Assembly: GCF_020880815.1 (NCBI RefSeq)
Contig: NZ_JAJITD010000003.1
Location: 310,001-374,000, forward strand
Source: Paraburkholderia sejongensis
GTDB lineage: Bacteria; Pseudomonadota; Gammaproteobacteria; Burkholderiales; Burkholderiaceae
DNA length: 64,000 nucleotides
Direction: 5' to 3'
Shown: positions 8,149 to 18,046 of the stretch, piece after piece
How the letters are laid out: each line of letters starts with the position of its first letter
How positions within the stretch are numbered: position 1 is the stretch's first letter
Notes under the pieces: model-generated
Seen by the model: the letters and a program-made list of their open reading frames with translations, nothing else
What the model was told of the DNA's origin: nothing
Databases searched by the model: none
Translations under genes and position numbers: made by a program

Positions 8149-9387
8149 ATGCCTGTCGATTTCAATCGCGTGCCGCCGCGGGTGGACGTGCCACCTGCCC
8201 CCCAGATCTCGTTGATCCTCTGGACGGTCCTGCTGGTACTCGTCATGGCTGCGGGAGCGGCGCTGACGATCGGGCTCTGGCCAACGGGGAGTCCGACCGG
8301 CACACTGGGGTTCTGGTTCTGCATCGTTGGTTATTCCTTGCTGGGCTGGGCTCTCCTGCTGGTCTCGTGGCTCGGATACGGCTACGGACGTCGCAATCAG
8401 GCGATTGCGACCAACCGCGTCAGCGACAAGGCAGAGCAGGCGTGCCATGCGTTGGCGAGCACGCCCCTGGCAATACTGGGCCATGCCTGGTGTTTCGCCG
8501 CCGACGATCCGGAAAACTCGCTCGAAGGTGTACTGGCGGGGGCTGATCTGGCGAAACTGCGACCGAGCGCGGCAGTCGCGGATACGGACGTCAATGCGCG
8601 ATGGCTCGACATTCCCGACATGCCTTTTCAGGCGGGCAACGAACTCGCCGAACATGCCCGCCATCATGCCGTCTGTACGTGGCTGATCGAACGCCTGATC
8701 AACCGCCTCCTGCCGCAGCTCAGGGTGCTTCCTGCGCGAACCCGGCTCCAGGTCGAGCTTCATCACCAATCCAGGCTGAAATCCGCAGCAGTCGAAACCC
8801 GCCTGCGGGAATTGATCGCTGAACGGGCGCCTGCGTTGAAGGTGGACATGGTGTCGGGCGAACGCGCGCGCTCCCTCTTCCGGACGGACGCGTGGCTGGA
8901 CAACCGCGACGTGAACATGGCTCATCTGCTGGTCGCGATCGAGCTTCGCGATGCAATCAGTGCAGTCCTCTCTGACGGCGTTGCGGAGGCGGGCGTCGCC
9001 CTGCTCGTTGGGCGCCCGCGTCTTGCGTCGCCGGCCAGTTCCAGCGGGCTACGGTTGCATCGTCCTGCGAGAGCCACGCTGGATGCAGCCGCCCGCACGC
9101 TCGAGCTGGCCGCCCGTTGGGGGCAGGCATCGCGCGAGCGCCTGCGCACGGTGTGGGCGCATGGCTTGCCCCTTGACAGTGTGAGTGCGGTTCGGCAAGC
9201 CGCGCCCCTGGTGGACGGGGCGCAATGGAATGTGCTCGAGGCGTCCGTGGGCGACTGTTCAGGAGCAGGTTCCTGGCTGGCCCTCGCCCTTGCCGCAGAA
9301 AGTGCCCGGACCACGGGTGACCCGCAAATAGTGCTTTGTGGCGAAGGTGAGGAACTGATCGCCCTCATGTGCAGAAAGCAGACATGA
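8149..9387 (+). CDS. T6SS-locus inner-membrane protein of unknown function
   Basis: The 412-residue protein has two N-terminal membrane helices (about residues 18-45 and 52-80) followed by a soluble, alanine/arginine-rich domain of about 330 residues. I recognise no named domain. Its place between PAAR and tssM, with the stop overlapping the proposed tssM ATG by 4 nt, argues for co-translation and for a role linked to the TssJLM membrane complex or to spike loading. No Walker motif, peptidoglycan-binding OmpA-like domain or TssL signature is visible, so it is not simply a diverged TssL. Function remains open. Confidence 0.6.
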   Translation: MPVDFNRVPPRVDVPPAPQISLILWTVLLVLVMAAGAALTIGLWPTGSPTGTLGFWFCIVGYSLLGWALLLVSWLGYGYGRRNQAIATNRVSDKAEQACHALASTPLAILGHAWCFAADDPENSLEGVLAGADLAKLRPSAAVADTDVNARWLDIPDMPFQAGNELAEHARHHAVCTWLIERLINRLLPQLRVLPARTRLQVELHHQSRLKSAAVETRLRELIAERAPALKVDMVSGERARSLFRTDAWLDNRDVNMAHLLVAIELRDAISAVLSDGVAEAGVALLVGRPRLASPASSSGLRLHRPARATLDAAARTLELAARWGQASRERLRTVWAHGLPLDSVSAVRQAAPLVDGAQWNVLEASVGDCSGAGSWLALALAAESARTTGDPQIVLCGEGEELIALMCRKQT

Positions 9388-12300
9388 ACGACAACATGAA
9401 TGAATATAAGACTCGACCGGCTGGCCTTTTCATTGGCATCGCGGCCGTCATCGTCTTCCTGGCGCTGGGTATCGCGGTTTGGGCCGTGGGGCCGCGTCAC
9501 GGGTGGTCCCGCGAAACGCGGATCATCATCGAGCTTGCCCTGTTTTCGGCCCTGCTGGTGATAATCCTGCTGGTCAAGTACTTCGAAGCGGCGCTGCTCC
9601 GGGTCGCGTCATTGAGAGCTGCCCGGTGGTTTGCCCGATACGATGGCGGCAGGCGCGCAGCGTCTGCTGACCACGAGGATCAGGACCAGCCACCAGGACA
9701 AGCCGATCGCGCAACTGCGCTTCGTAATGTTTTGCGTGACCGCCACGGTTGGCGCTGGCGGTATCGCGAGCGGTGGGTGCTCGTCGCCGGCGACGTACCG
9801 CTGGTGAAGCGCCTGGCACCGGGACTCGTTGACGCGGGCTATCTGCTCACGGGTGACACGGTCCTGCTGTACGCAAGGCAAACCCGCGACACACTCGAAA
9901 CCGAATGGCTCGACCGGATCCGCCGCCTGCGCCGCCGTCGCCCGGTCGACGCAATTGTGGCGGTGAGCCGGAACCGCAGTTTGGCCACCACGCCATTCGA
10001 CACTGACGCGCTCACCCAGCGGCTCGCGCGCCATGCCCGCGCGCTGCGCTGGGCCGCGCCCGCATATCTGCTCAACGTCACCGATTTTGGCAGCGAAACG
10101 TCGAGTCCCGACGAGGCGATCGGCTTCACGTGGTCCGACGCGCGCGTCAGCGCCGCCGAAATCGACACGTCGCTGCGTGATCTCACCGGCAACCTCGCGG
10201 ATGCCGGCGTCGTACGCCTGACGAAGGACGCACACGACCGATATCCCGCCGAGCTCTCGCAGCATATTTCAAGGCTTCGCGGTGCGCTGTCGGGACTGGT
10301 GCTGCAAACTGCCCGGTCCCGTGTCTGGCAGCACGCGGTCCACGGGCTTCTCTTCGCACCGCTGTTCAAGGAGCGGGAACAGGCGCCGCCGGTGCCCGTT
10401 GACGCGAACGGCGACGAGGTGGCGTCAGGCCCGCAATATCGAACGATCTGGCAGACCGTCGCCGGGCACAGCCGCAGAATCCACGGTCGCCGCGTCGGCG
10501 TTTCACTTTCGACCACCGCCGCATGGATGGCGACGGCAGCGGTCGGTCTCTGGATTGCCGGCACGATGGTGTCAGGCGTCACGAACCGCACGACTATCGG
10601 CTCAGCCCGGGACACGCTCGCCAAGTTCACCGGCACCCAGGACACCACCCTGTCGATGCAGACGCTCGACAGTCTCGGCAAGCAGATCGACACACTGGAT
10701 ACCCGGCAGCGTAACGGCGCGCCCTGGCCGACCCGTTTCGGCCTGAACCGCGACAACGCGCTGCTCACCGCGATCTGGCCAACCTACGAAAGCGCCGCGA
10801 GTCGGATATTGGTCACGCCAATCCGCCAGACCCTGGAGGATCGCCTACGCCATCTGTCCACGATGTCCGACGAAGAAATCGCAAGCGGCGGCGACACCCA
10901 AACACAAGCTGCCTACGACACGCTTAAAGCCTATCTGATGCTGGCCAAACCGGAACGCGCCGTCGCCGCATTCCTGACACCCCAACTAATCGCAACCGCG
11001 GCCCCCTCACGCGCAGCCAATTCACCACTCCCATCCGGCACATGGGAAGACCTGCGAGAGCACACCATCGCCTTCTTCGCAAACCACCTGGGCCATCGAA
11101 TAACAGCCAACGGTTCATCCCTAGCCATCGTCCCCGACGGCAACCTCGTCGCGTCCACGCGTCAGACCATCATCAGTGTGCGCGGCATCCAGAACTCGAC
11201 CGATGCGGTCTACCAGCAGATTCTCGATGACGCAACACCGAAGTACCCGCCGCTAACACTGACCACGCTGCTCGGCGACACCACCGGCCGCGGCCTGTTC
11301 AACACGACGCAAACCATCCCGGGCGTCTTCACGCGCGCCGCCTGGGAGGAACGCATCTCGAAGGCCATCGACGACGCCAGCGAGCAGGGCAACATCGCCG
11401 GCGACTGGGTGCTGTCCGATACGAAAACGAAAGACCAGCCGCCATCGAGGCTGAAGGACGAACTACGCCAACGCTATTTCGACGACTACGCGCGCGCGTG
11501 GGAGCAATTTCTCAACAGCCTGCGCTGGCAGAGCGCGCCGACGCTGTCAGCCACAGCAGACCAGCTCACGCTGCTGGGCGACCCGCAGCGCTCGCCGCTG
11601 CTCGCGCTGATGAATGCGATCGTCTATCAGGCTGGTACCGGCGCAAGCACTCAATCGTTGTCGGACACGCTGATAAGCAAAGCACAGCAACTGGTCGGCA
11701 CCGACGAGAAAGACCCTTCAAAACAGGCACAACCGCAACCCGCTCCGCTGTCGATCGCATTTGCCCCAATCCTGCGACTGACCGGCAGCGACCTGCTTTC
11801 CGCCGCGCCCGGCAGAACCGGCAACGCCGGCAACGGCGGCAACGCCGCGGCCCAACTTGCCGCCACCGGCGACCTGAGCGTTGCCCGCTATCTCGAACGC
11901 GTCACCGCGATGCGCCTGAAGATCGAGCAGATGGTCAATAGCGCCGATACCGACGCAATGTCGCGCGTCGCGGCGCAATCCGTACTACAAGGCAAGACCT
12001 CAGATATTGCGGAAAGCCGCGACTACGCGAGCCGGGTCGCCGCGAGCCTCGGCCAGCAGTGGGCCGGCTTCGGCCAGTTGCTGCAGACACCGCTCGACCA
12101 GACCTGGCAGGCCGTCGTGCAACCGGCGGCCGCGAGTCTGAACGAGATCTGGCGCACGTCGATCGTGGCCGACTGGAACCGCAGTTTCGGCGGCCGCTAT
12201 CCGTTCGCCGATTCGGAAAACGATGCTTCGTTGCCCGAAATGGCGCGCTTCATGCGGCCGGACAACGGCGTGATCGCACAGTTCGTGACGACGCAGCTGG

Positions 12301-12983
12301 CCGGCGTCATCGAACGGCAGGGCGACCGGTGGGTCGCCGCACAAGGCACGGACCGTGGTGGCTCGCAACAGGATGCGCTGCGGCTCGAGCCGGGCTTTCT
12401 CGACAGTCTGAACCGGCTCACGCGTGTCTCGACGGTGATGTTCCCGGGCGGCGATGCGCATATCCGTTTCGATCTCCGAGGCGTCGCGACACCAGGCGTG
12501 ACCGATATGAAAGTCGTGCTGTCCGGGCGTCAGCTCGACTACTTCAATCAGAAAGAGGACTGGGTGCCGTTCGAGTGGCCGGGACAGTCGCTCGAGAACC
12601 TGTCGCGCATCGAATGGCAGACGGAGCAGGGCGGTCTGCGCTCCGCGCTCGATGCGCAGGACCGTTTCGGGCTGATCCGCTTGCTGGAACGCGCGACGGT
12701 CTCGCAGCAGGACAACGCGCGCTATTTGCTGAGCTGGGCGCCCGACACGAGTCAAGGCATTGCGCTGAACGTGCAATTGCGAAGCGACGCCGGCGCGGGC
12801 CCGCTCGATGTACTACAGCTTCGGCACTTCGCACTGCCTACGCGCATCTTCGTGACCGGGAGCGCAAAGCCCGGCGCCAAACCTTCCGCGCGCAATCCGC
12901 CGCCGTTACCACCCGCCGCGCTCGCCGCGGCTAAACACGCGGCCGTACCCCTACCGCGCGGTTTTGTGCCGGAGGTCGAATGA
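9384..12983 (+). CDS. tssM: T6SS membrane-complex protein TssM (IcmF family)
   Basis: The ~1199-residue protein has the TssM topology: two N-terminal membrane helices (LFIGIAAVIVFLALGIAV and ALFSALLVIILLVKYF), a cytoplasmic domain of about 300 residues, a third helix near residue 375-398 (AAWMATAAVGLWIAGTMV) and a long periplasmic part ending in the IcmF C-terminal beta domain. TssM spans the inner membrane and contacts the lipoprotein TssJ. The cytoplasmic NTPase-like region reads WVLVAGDVPLVKRL where a GxxGxGKT/S P-loop might sit, so no Walker A is present. The start at 9384 overlaps the previous stop (ATGA); an in-frame ATG at 9369 is an alternative. The end overlaps tssA by 4 nt. Confidence 0.93.
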   Translation: MNDNMNEYKTRPAGLFIGIAAVIVFLALGIAVWAVGPRHGWSRETRIIIELALFSALLVIILLVKYFEAALLRVASLRAARWFARYDGGRRAASADHEDQDQPPGQADRATALRNVLRDRHGWRWRYRERWVLVAGDVPLVKRLAPGLVDAGYLLTGDTVLLYARQTRDTLETEWLDRIRRLRRRRPVDAIVAVSRNRSLATTPFDTDALTQRLARHARALRWAAPAYLLNVTDFGSETSSPDEAIGFTWSDARVSAAEIDTSLRDLTGNLADAGVVRLTKDAHDRYPAELSQHISRLRGALSGLVLQTARSRVWQHAVHGLLFAPLFKEREQAPPVPVDANGDEVASGPQYRTIWQTVAGHSRRIHGRRVGVSLSTTAAWMATAAVGLWIAGTMVSGVTNRTTIGSARDTLAKFTGTQDTTLSMQTLDSLGKQIDTLDTRQRNGAPWPTRFGLNRDNALLTAIWPTYESAASRILVTPIRQTLEDRLRHLSTMSDEEIASGGDTQTQAAYDTLKAYLMLAKPERAVAAFLTPQLIATAAPSRAANSPLPSGTWEDLREHTIAFFANHLGHRITANGSSLAIVPDGNLVASTRQTIISVRGIQNSTDAVYQQILDDATPKYPPLTLTTLLGDTTGRGLFNTTQTIPGVFTRAAWEERISKAIDDASEQGNIAGDWVLSDTKTKDQPPSRLKDELRQRYFDDYARAWEQFLNSLRWQSAPTLSATADQLTLLGDPQRSPLLALMNAIVYQAGTGASTQSLSDTLISKAQQLVGTDEKDPSKQAQPQPAPLSIAFAPILRLTGSDLLSAAPGRTGNAGNGGNAAAQLAATGDLSVARYLERVTAMRLKIEQMVNSADTDAMSRVAAQSVLQGKTSDIAESRDYASRVAASLGQQWAGFGQLLQTPLDQTWQAVVQPAAASLNEIWRTSIVADWNRSFGGRYPFADSENDASLPEMARFMRPDNGVIAQFVTTQLAGVIERQGDRWVAAQGTDRGGSQQDALRLEPGFLDSLNRLTRVSTVMFPGGDAHIRFDLRGVATPGVTDMKVVLSGRQLDYFNQKEDWVPFEWPGQSLENLSRIEWQTEQGGLRSALDAQDRFGLIRLLERATVSQQDNARYLLSWAPDTSQGIALNVQLRSDAGAGPLDVLQLRHFALPTRIFVTGSAKPGAKPSARNPPPLPPAALAAAKHAAVPLPRGFVPEVE

Positions 12984-14575
12984 AACTGGGAGATCTGTTC
13001 AGAAATATTTTTCCGGCACGCGACGACGCGGGTGAACTCGCGCGAGAGCGCCTCGATACGTGGGCGTCGTGGCTGCTGCCGCTGCCGGGCGAAGCGGGCG
13101 TCGGTCGCGATCCCGGTTACGAGGACGCGTTCTTCACGCTCAAGGATGAAGCCGGCAAGCTCTCGGGGATCGACGATGCGCTGATCGTCCGTTCGTGCGA
13201 ACAGCTACTGAAAGAGACCGGCAAGGATCTGCGTCTTCCCGGCCACTACGCATTCGCGCGACTGCGCCAGGATGGGCCGGCCGGTTTTGCCGACGGGCTG
13301 GAATTATTCGCCGCGCTCGTCGACCGTTTTGGCGAATCCGCACTGCCGGCGCGTGCCGAAGCGAAAAAAGGCGCGCTCGAAATGCTGGCGACCACCCGCG
13401 TGCTGGAACTGCTCGAAAGCCGCGGCGAGTTCGCGCCGGCGGACCTCGAACGTGCGCTTGCGGCGCTCGATGTCCTTGTCACGCTGACGAGCGGCTGGTC
13501 CGAAGCCGCGCGTCCGAACCTGCAGCCACTGGTATCGCGGTTCGAGCGCAACGACGGCATCACGGGTAACCGTGCAGCGGATCCCGTCCACGCCGCTTCG
13601 CCAGTCACGGCGACTCTTTCATCCGGCGGGTCCGGTTCCATCAGCTCAACGCAGAATCTGCTCGATCAGGCCCGTGCAATGGCCACCTGGCTGCGCGATC
13701 AGGAGAACGGCTATCTGTCGTCGGTGCGGATCGTGCGCAGCGTGCGCTGGGATACGTTGCATGAGGTACCGCCATCGGATGCCGCATCGCATACCCGGCT
13801 GATCGCGCCGCGTGCGGAACTGCGCACGCAGATGAAACGACTCGTATTGCAGAAGCAGTGGCATGAACTGCTGGAGCGGGTCGAGGGCGCGTTCATGGAA
13901 GGCGTCAATCATCTCTGGTTCGACCTGCAGTACTTCCAGCATGTCGCGCTCGATCACGTCGGCGCGCCATACAGCGCGTGGCGCGAATTGCTGCGCACGG
14001 ACTTCGCGCTGTTTCTCGACCGGCTGCCTGGCATCGAACGTCTGGCGTTCAACGACGGCACGCCGTTCGCCGACGATTCGACGCTCGAATGGATTGCCCG
14101 GCACGCGGTCGTGCGCGATCTGGAGGCCGGCGAGAGCGTCGCGCCACTGCCGGTTTCGGCCGGCAGCGAGGACGGCAGTGCCGGCGACTGGCCCGAGATC
14201 GAAGCCCAGGCGCGAGAGCTTGCCGGACGCGACGGTATCGAGGCCGCCTTCGCGTGGCTCGACGCGCTGCCCGGCATGAAGACCGATCGCCATCGCTATT
14301 TGCAACGACTCGTGATGGCGCGCGTCGCCGATCAGCTCGGCCGTCCCGATACCGCGCTCGCACTGCTGAGCGAACTCGACGCAGCCGCATGCTCGCTGCC
14401 GCTCACGCGCTGGGAGCCGGCACTGGTTTTCGAGGTCAAGCAACAGTTGACCCGGGCATTCAAGGCGATGAGCAATCGCAAGGATGCCGACAAACCGGCA
14501 CTCGCGCAGCGTATCGGCCAATTGCAGGCGGAACTGACCGTGCTCGATCCGGCGCGCGCATTGACTCTCCAATAA
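12980..14575 (+). CDS. tssA: T6SS assembly protein TssA (ImpA N-terminal domain, VasJ-type)
   Basis: The 531-residue protein carries the ImpA-related N-terminal domain common to TssA proteins, with the conserved core YEDAFFTLKDEAGKLSGID around residues 47-65. A variable Ser/Gly linker near 210-225 (SSGGSGSISS) leads to a helical C-terminal half of the VasJ type. TssA binds the membrane complex and baseplate and helps organise tube and sheath growth. The start overlaps the end of tssM (ATGA), and tssF starts 11 nt after its stop, so it belongs to the same operon. Confidence 0.85.
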   Translation: MKLGDLFRNIFPARDDAGELARERLDTWASWLLPLPGEAGVGRDPGYEDAFFTLKDEAGKLSGIDDALIVRSCEQLLKETGKDLRLPGHYAFARLRQDGPAGFADGLELFAALVDRFGESALPARAEAKKGALEMLATTRVLELLESRGEFAPADLERALAALDVLVTLTSGWSEAARPNLQPLVSRFERNDGITGNRAADPVHAASPVTATLSSGGSGSISSTQNLLDQARAMATWLRDQENGYLSSVRIVRSVRWDTLHEVPPSDAASHTRLIAPRAELRTQMKRLVLQKQWHELLERVEGAFMEGVNHLWFDLQYFQHVALDHVGAPYSAWRELLRTDFALFLDRLPGIERLAFNDGTPFADDSTLEWIARHAVVRDLEAGESVAPLPVSAGSEDGSAGDWPEIEAQARELAGRDGIEAAFAWLDALPGMKTDRHRYLQRLVMARVADQLGRPDTALALLSELDAAACSLPLTRWEPALVFEVKQQLTRAFKAMSNRKDADKPALAQRIGQLQAELTVLDPARALTLQ

Positions 14576-14586
14576 GAACAACCCGA

Positions 14587-16401
14587 ATGGAAAAAGACGA
14601 TCCCATCCTGCGCTACTACGAAGCCGAGATGCGCTACCTGCGCGAATCGGGCAAGGAATTCGCGAAGGCGCATCCCGACCGCGCGCGCATGCTGAACCTC
14701 GACCGCGTCGGCGATCGCGATCCGTATGTCGAGCGCCTTCACGAAGGCTTCGCGTTCCTGACCGGCCGCCTGCAACAGAAACTCGACGACGAATTGCCGG
14801 AGCTCACCGAAGGCCTCGTGAGCCTGTTGTGGCCGCACTATCTGCGCATGATTCCGTCGCTGGCGGTTGTCGAACTGATCCCTTTGCGCGAAAAGCTGCA
14901 AAGAACCGAAGTCGTACCCGCCGGTGTGCCGGTCCGGTCCGCGCCGATCAACGTTGGGCCGCCGTCGGGCGCCGAAGGCACGACGCCGAAACCCGTCCAA
15001 TGCCTGTACCGTACCACCCAGGCCGTCCAGCTTCAGCCACTGTCGATCACACACGCGGGACCCACCGTGCGCCACGACGGCCGCTCGGTGATTCGTGTGG
15101 GCTTCGAGCTGCACCATTCGGCACGGCGCGAGGAAATCGATCTGTCACGGCTGCGCCTGCATCTGAATGCCGAACTGCCGGTCGCGTTCGCGATGCATTT
15201 CGCGCTCACCCGCCAGCTCGATTCGGTGCTGTGTCGCATTCCTGAAGTTCGGGATGGCGAAGCGCTGCCGCTCTCCGGTATCACGATCGAGCCCGCGGGT
15301 TTTTCGACTGAAGAGCGGCTATGGCCGAAGGCGGATGCGGCGTTCTCGGGTTACCAGTTGCTGCTCGAGTACTTTTCGTTTCGCGAGAAGTTCCTGTTCA
15401 TCGACCTGTGCGGACTCGACGTCGCGAAACTTCCAGCGGGCACGACCCGTTTCGAACTCGAGCTGCTTCTGACGGGCGCTTATCCGTCGGACCAGCACTT
15501 CAGCCGGGACAATCTGCGGCTCTTCTGCTCCCCGGTGATCAACCTGTTCGAACTCGACGCGGAGCCGGTCGAGATCAACCATCACGACACCGAGTATCGC
15601 GTCGTGCCGGCCGGTCATCAGGGCGAGCACGTCGAAACCTATTCGGTCGATGCAATCTGGACCTTCGATCACGACACCGCCGAGCGCTACGAATACGTGC
15701 CGTTTGCCACCTTCCGGCATCGCGGCGGGATGCTGCGTCACGAGGCGCCGGAGCGTTATTTCCATGCACGCGTGCGTCCGGGCATCGCGGGGCTGCACGA
15801 AACGTGGGTGATTCTCGGCGGCCATGCGTGGGAAAGCCGGGACACGCTGCCGGAAGAAAGCCTTTCGCTGCGCGTGACCGGCACCAACGGCATGCTGGCG
15901 CGCAAGGGGTTGCGCGAAGCGAACCTCAGCGAACTCGCCGCGAGCACGCCGAACGTGGCCGGCGTGCGGAACCTGGTCGCGCCGACGTTGCCGCTTTATC
16001 CGCCGACCGGCGACCGCTTTCAGTGGCGCGTGCTGTCCCACCTGGCGCCGAACTTCCTGTCGATGATGGATGCGGAAGTGCTGCGCGGCGCGCTCGCACT
16101 GTACGACTGGACCGGCGACGAACTGAACGCGCGGCGTCTGGCCGGCATTGTGTGGGTTTCGCAAGAACTGCTCGAAGAAGTGTCGGGCGGCTCGGTCGAG
16201 CGGGGTGTGCTGATCGAAGTGACGCTCGATTCGCACGCGTTCGCCGGCGACGGCGATCTGATGCTGTTCGGCGAACTGCTGCATCGCTTCTTTGCCGCTT
16301 ATGCGGAAATCAATCTGTTCACGAAGCTTGCGATCGTGAGTCTGCCGTCGCAAACGCGCACGGTCTGGCCGCGCAGCAAGGCACAACGCGCGCCGCTATG
16401 A
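14587..16401 (+). CDS. tssF: T6SS baseplate protein TssF
   Basis: The 604-residue product opens with ILRYYEAEMRYLRESGKEFA and continues with DRDPYVERLHEGFAFLTGRL and LTEGLVSLLWPHYLRMIPS, the hallmark N-terminal motifs of TssF (ImpG/VasA). TssF is a wedge component of the cytoplasmic baseplate and works with TssE, TssG and TssK. I chose the ATG at 14587 because these motifs begin there; the open frame runs further upstream only as an overlap with tssA in another frame. The stop overlaps the tssG start by 4 nt. Confidence 0.95.
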   Translation: MEKDDPILRYYEAEMRYLRESGKEFAKAHPDRARMLNLDRVGDRDPYVERLHEGFAFLTGRLQQKLDDELPELTEGLVSLLWPHYLRMIPSLAVVELIPLREKLQRTEVVPAGVPVRSAPINVGPPSGAEGTTPKPVQCLYRTTQAVQLQPLSITHAGPTVRHDGRSVIRVGFELHHSARREEIDLSRLRLHLNAELPVAFAMHFALTRQLDSVLCRIPEVRDGEALPLSGITIEPAGFSTEERLWPKADAAFSGYQLLLEYFSFREKFLFIDLCGLDVAKLPAGTTRFELELLLTGAYPSDQHFSRDNLRLFCSPVINLFELDAEPVEINHHDTEYRVVPAGHQGEHVETYSVDAIWTFDHDTAERYEYVPFATFRHRGGMLRHEAPERYFHARVRPGIAGLHETWVILGGHAWESRDTLPEESLSLRVTGTNGMLARKGLREANLSELAASTPNVAGVRNLVAPTLPLYPPTGDRFQWRVLSHLAPNFLSMMDAEVLRGALALYDWTGDELNARRLAGIVWVSQELLEEVSGGSVERGVLIEVTLDSHAFAGDGDLMLFGELLHRFFAAYAEINLFTKLAIVSLPSQTRTVWPRSKAQRAPL

Positions 16402-17522
16402 AACCGCACGATCTTCCCAATGTCGAGCCGCTCGTCGCGGCGCTGCTGGAACGCGCGCCGCGAATGAGCTTCATGCAGCTGTGTCGTCTGCTCGAAGTAC
16501 GCGCGCCGGATCGTCCCGGCTTCGGCACGCGCGATACGCCTGAACACGAGCCCGTGCGTTTCGGCGCGTGGCCGCGCGTCGGATTTCCCGCCGGCGAAGT
16601 CGCCAGAGTGGAATATGACAGTACGTTCGACGACGACGGCAGACCACCCGCGCCGCCGACCGTACGCACGACGTTCATGGGCCTGTACGGCGTCGATGCC
16701 GCAATGCCGCCGCATCTGATCGACGACATCGTGGTGCGCGAAGAAGGGCACGAGGCCGTCGAAGCGTTTCTCGACCGCTTCAATCATCGTTTCGTCACCG
16801 TGCTGTACCGCGTTTGGAAAAAGTACCGCTACCCGGAGAGCTTCCGTCCCGCAGGCCGCGACGCGCATTCGCGCAACCTGCTGTGTCTGGTCGGCTTCGG
16901 CTGGGGCGGCAAGCCTGAGCGCGCGGGCTTGCCCGATTCGCGGATGCTTGCGCTGCTCGGTCTGCTCGGCATGAAGACCCGTACGCCCGAGGGTCTCGCG
17001 GGGGTGATCGCACTCGCTGTGCCGGGTGTCGACGTGCGCGTCGACGAATTTTTTCCGGCGGTCACGAGTGTCGGACAACCGCGCACGCTCACTTCGCGTC
17101 CCGCGGCCGCGGAGCAGGGGACCGAAAAACTGCGTGGCCTGGGCGGCGGTTATGTACTGGGCCGGCGGCTTGCTTATCGCAGCCGGGCCGTGCGCGTCAC
17201 GCTGCGTCCCGACAACGCCCGCGATGCGCACGACCTGCTGCCGGGAGCGTGGCTGCATCGCGAGTTGATCGCGTTCGTGCAGCTGTATGTCGGCGTCAAG
17301 GCGGATGTCCACCTTCGGATGGAGGTGTCGTCGCGACTGGCGCCGCTGCCGACGATCGGCACAGCCCCCGCCGAACCCGCACCACGACTCGGCTGGACGA
17401 CCGTCTTGCCCGCCGAAAACGAACGCATGATCACCATTGCACTCGGTGTGCGCGAAGCGTTTCCGGCACCGCCCGCCAATCCCTATCTGAGCCCGCAACG
17501 CGCTGAATCGAGGAACCGTTGA
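16398..17522 (+). CDS. tssG: T6SS baseplate protein TssG
   Basis: The 374-residue product has the TssG (ImpH/VasB) pattern: SFMQLCRLLEVRAPDRPGFG near the start, VRFGAWPRVGFPAGEV, TTFMGLYGVDAAMPPHLID, then FNHRFVTVLYRVWKKYRY. TssG pairs with TssF in the baseplate wedge. It overlaps tssF by 4 nt and tssJ by 1 nt, so these subunits are produced together. The order F-G matches that of most T6SS operons. Confidence 0.95.
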   Translation: MKPHDLPNVEPLVAALLERAPRMSFMQLCRLLEVRAPDRPGFGTRDTPEHEPVRFGAWPRVGFPAGEVARVEYDSTFDDDGRPPAPPTVRTTFMGLYGVDAAMPPHLIDDIVVREEGHEAVEAFLDRFNHRFVTVLYRVWKKYRYPESFRPAGRDAHSRNLLCLVGFGWGGKPERAGLPDSRMLALLGLLGMKTRTPEGLAGVIALAVPGVDVRVDEFFPAVTSVGQPRTLTSRPAAAEQGTEKLRGLGGGYVLGRRLAYRSRAVRVTLRPDNARDAHDLLPGAWLHRELIAFVQLYVGVKADVHLRMEVSSRLAPLPTIGTAPAEPAPRLGWTTVLPAENERMITIALGVREAFPAPPANPYLSPQRAESRNR

Positions 17523-18046
17523 TGTTTATTCGTCTCGCCATTGCTACCGTCGCGTCTGTCGTGCTGCTGTCCGCCTGCGGCGCGTGGCAGACCGTCTCCG
17601 ACTCGACATCGAGCGCCTATCAAGCCGTGTTCTACAAACAGGTGAAAGTGCTCAACGTCGATCTGTCCGCGCGTGAAGCACTGAATCCCGACGACGCCGG
17701 ACGCGCGACGTCGGTCGCGGTGCGCGTGTACCAGTTGAAAGATCGCAAGCTGTTCGACGGCGCATCGTACGACGATCTTCTGAAGCACGACCGCACCGTG
17801 CTCGCGCAGGACCTGCAGGACAGCATGGCGGCCGCGCTGAATCCGGGCGCGGCCGCCAGTCTGTCGCAACCGATGAAAGCCGACACGAAGTATGTGGCCG
17901 TCGTCGCGTTCTACCGGAACCCGGGCGCGGGCAACGGGTGGAAATACGTGGTCGAGAAAAAGAAGCTCGATGCGGATAAGCCGTTGAAGCTGGAAATGGT
18001 GGATCAACTGCTGATCGCGAACGGCGAGCCTCCCCCATCCCGCTAA
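17522..18046 (+). CDS. tssJ: T6SS outer-membrane lipoprotein TssJ
   Basis: The 174-residue precursor has a lipoprotein signal ending in the lipobox LSAC (VVLLSACGAW), so the mature protein should be anchored in the outer membrane by Cys19. The mature part (VAVRVYQLKDRKLFDGASYD, then ALNPGAAASLSQPMKADTKY) fits TssJ/SciN, which holds the periplasmic end of TssM. The ATG at 17522 shares one base with the tssG stop (TGATG) and has GAGGA upstream at about 17510. It is the last visible T6SS gene, and its 3' end overlaps by 4 nt the end of a convergent dehydrogenase gene. Confidence 0.9.
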   Translation: MFIRLAIATVASVVLLSACGAWQTVSDSTSSAYQAVFYKQVKVLNVDLSAREALNPDDAGRATSVAVRVYQLKDRKLFDGASYDDLLKHDRTVLAQDLQDSMAAALNPGAAASLSQPMKADTKYVAVVAFYRNPGAGNGWKYVVEKKKLDADKPLKLEMVDQLLIANGEPPPSR

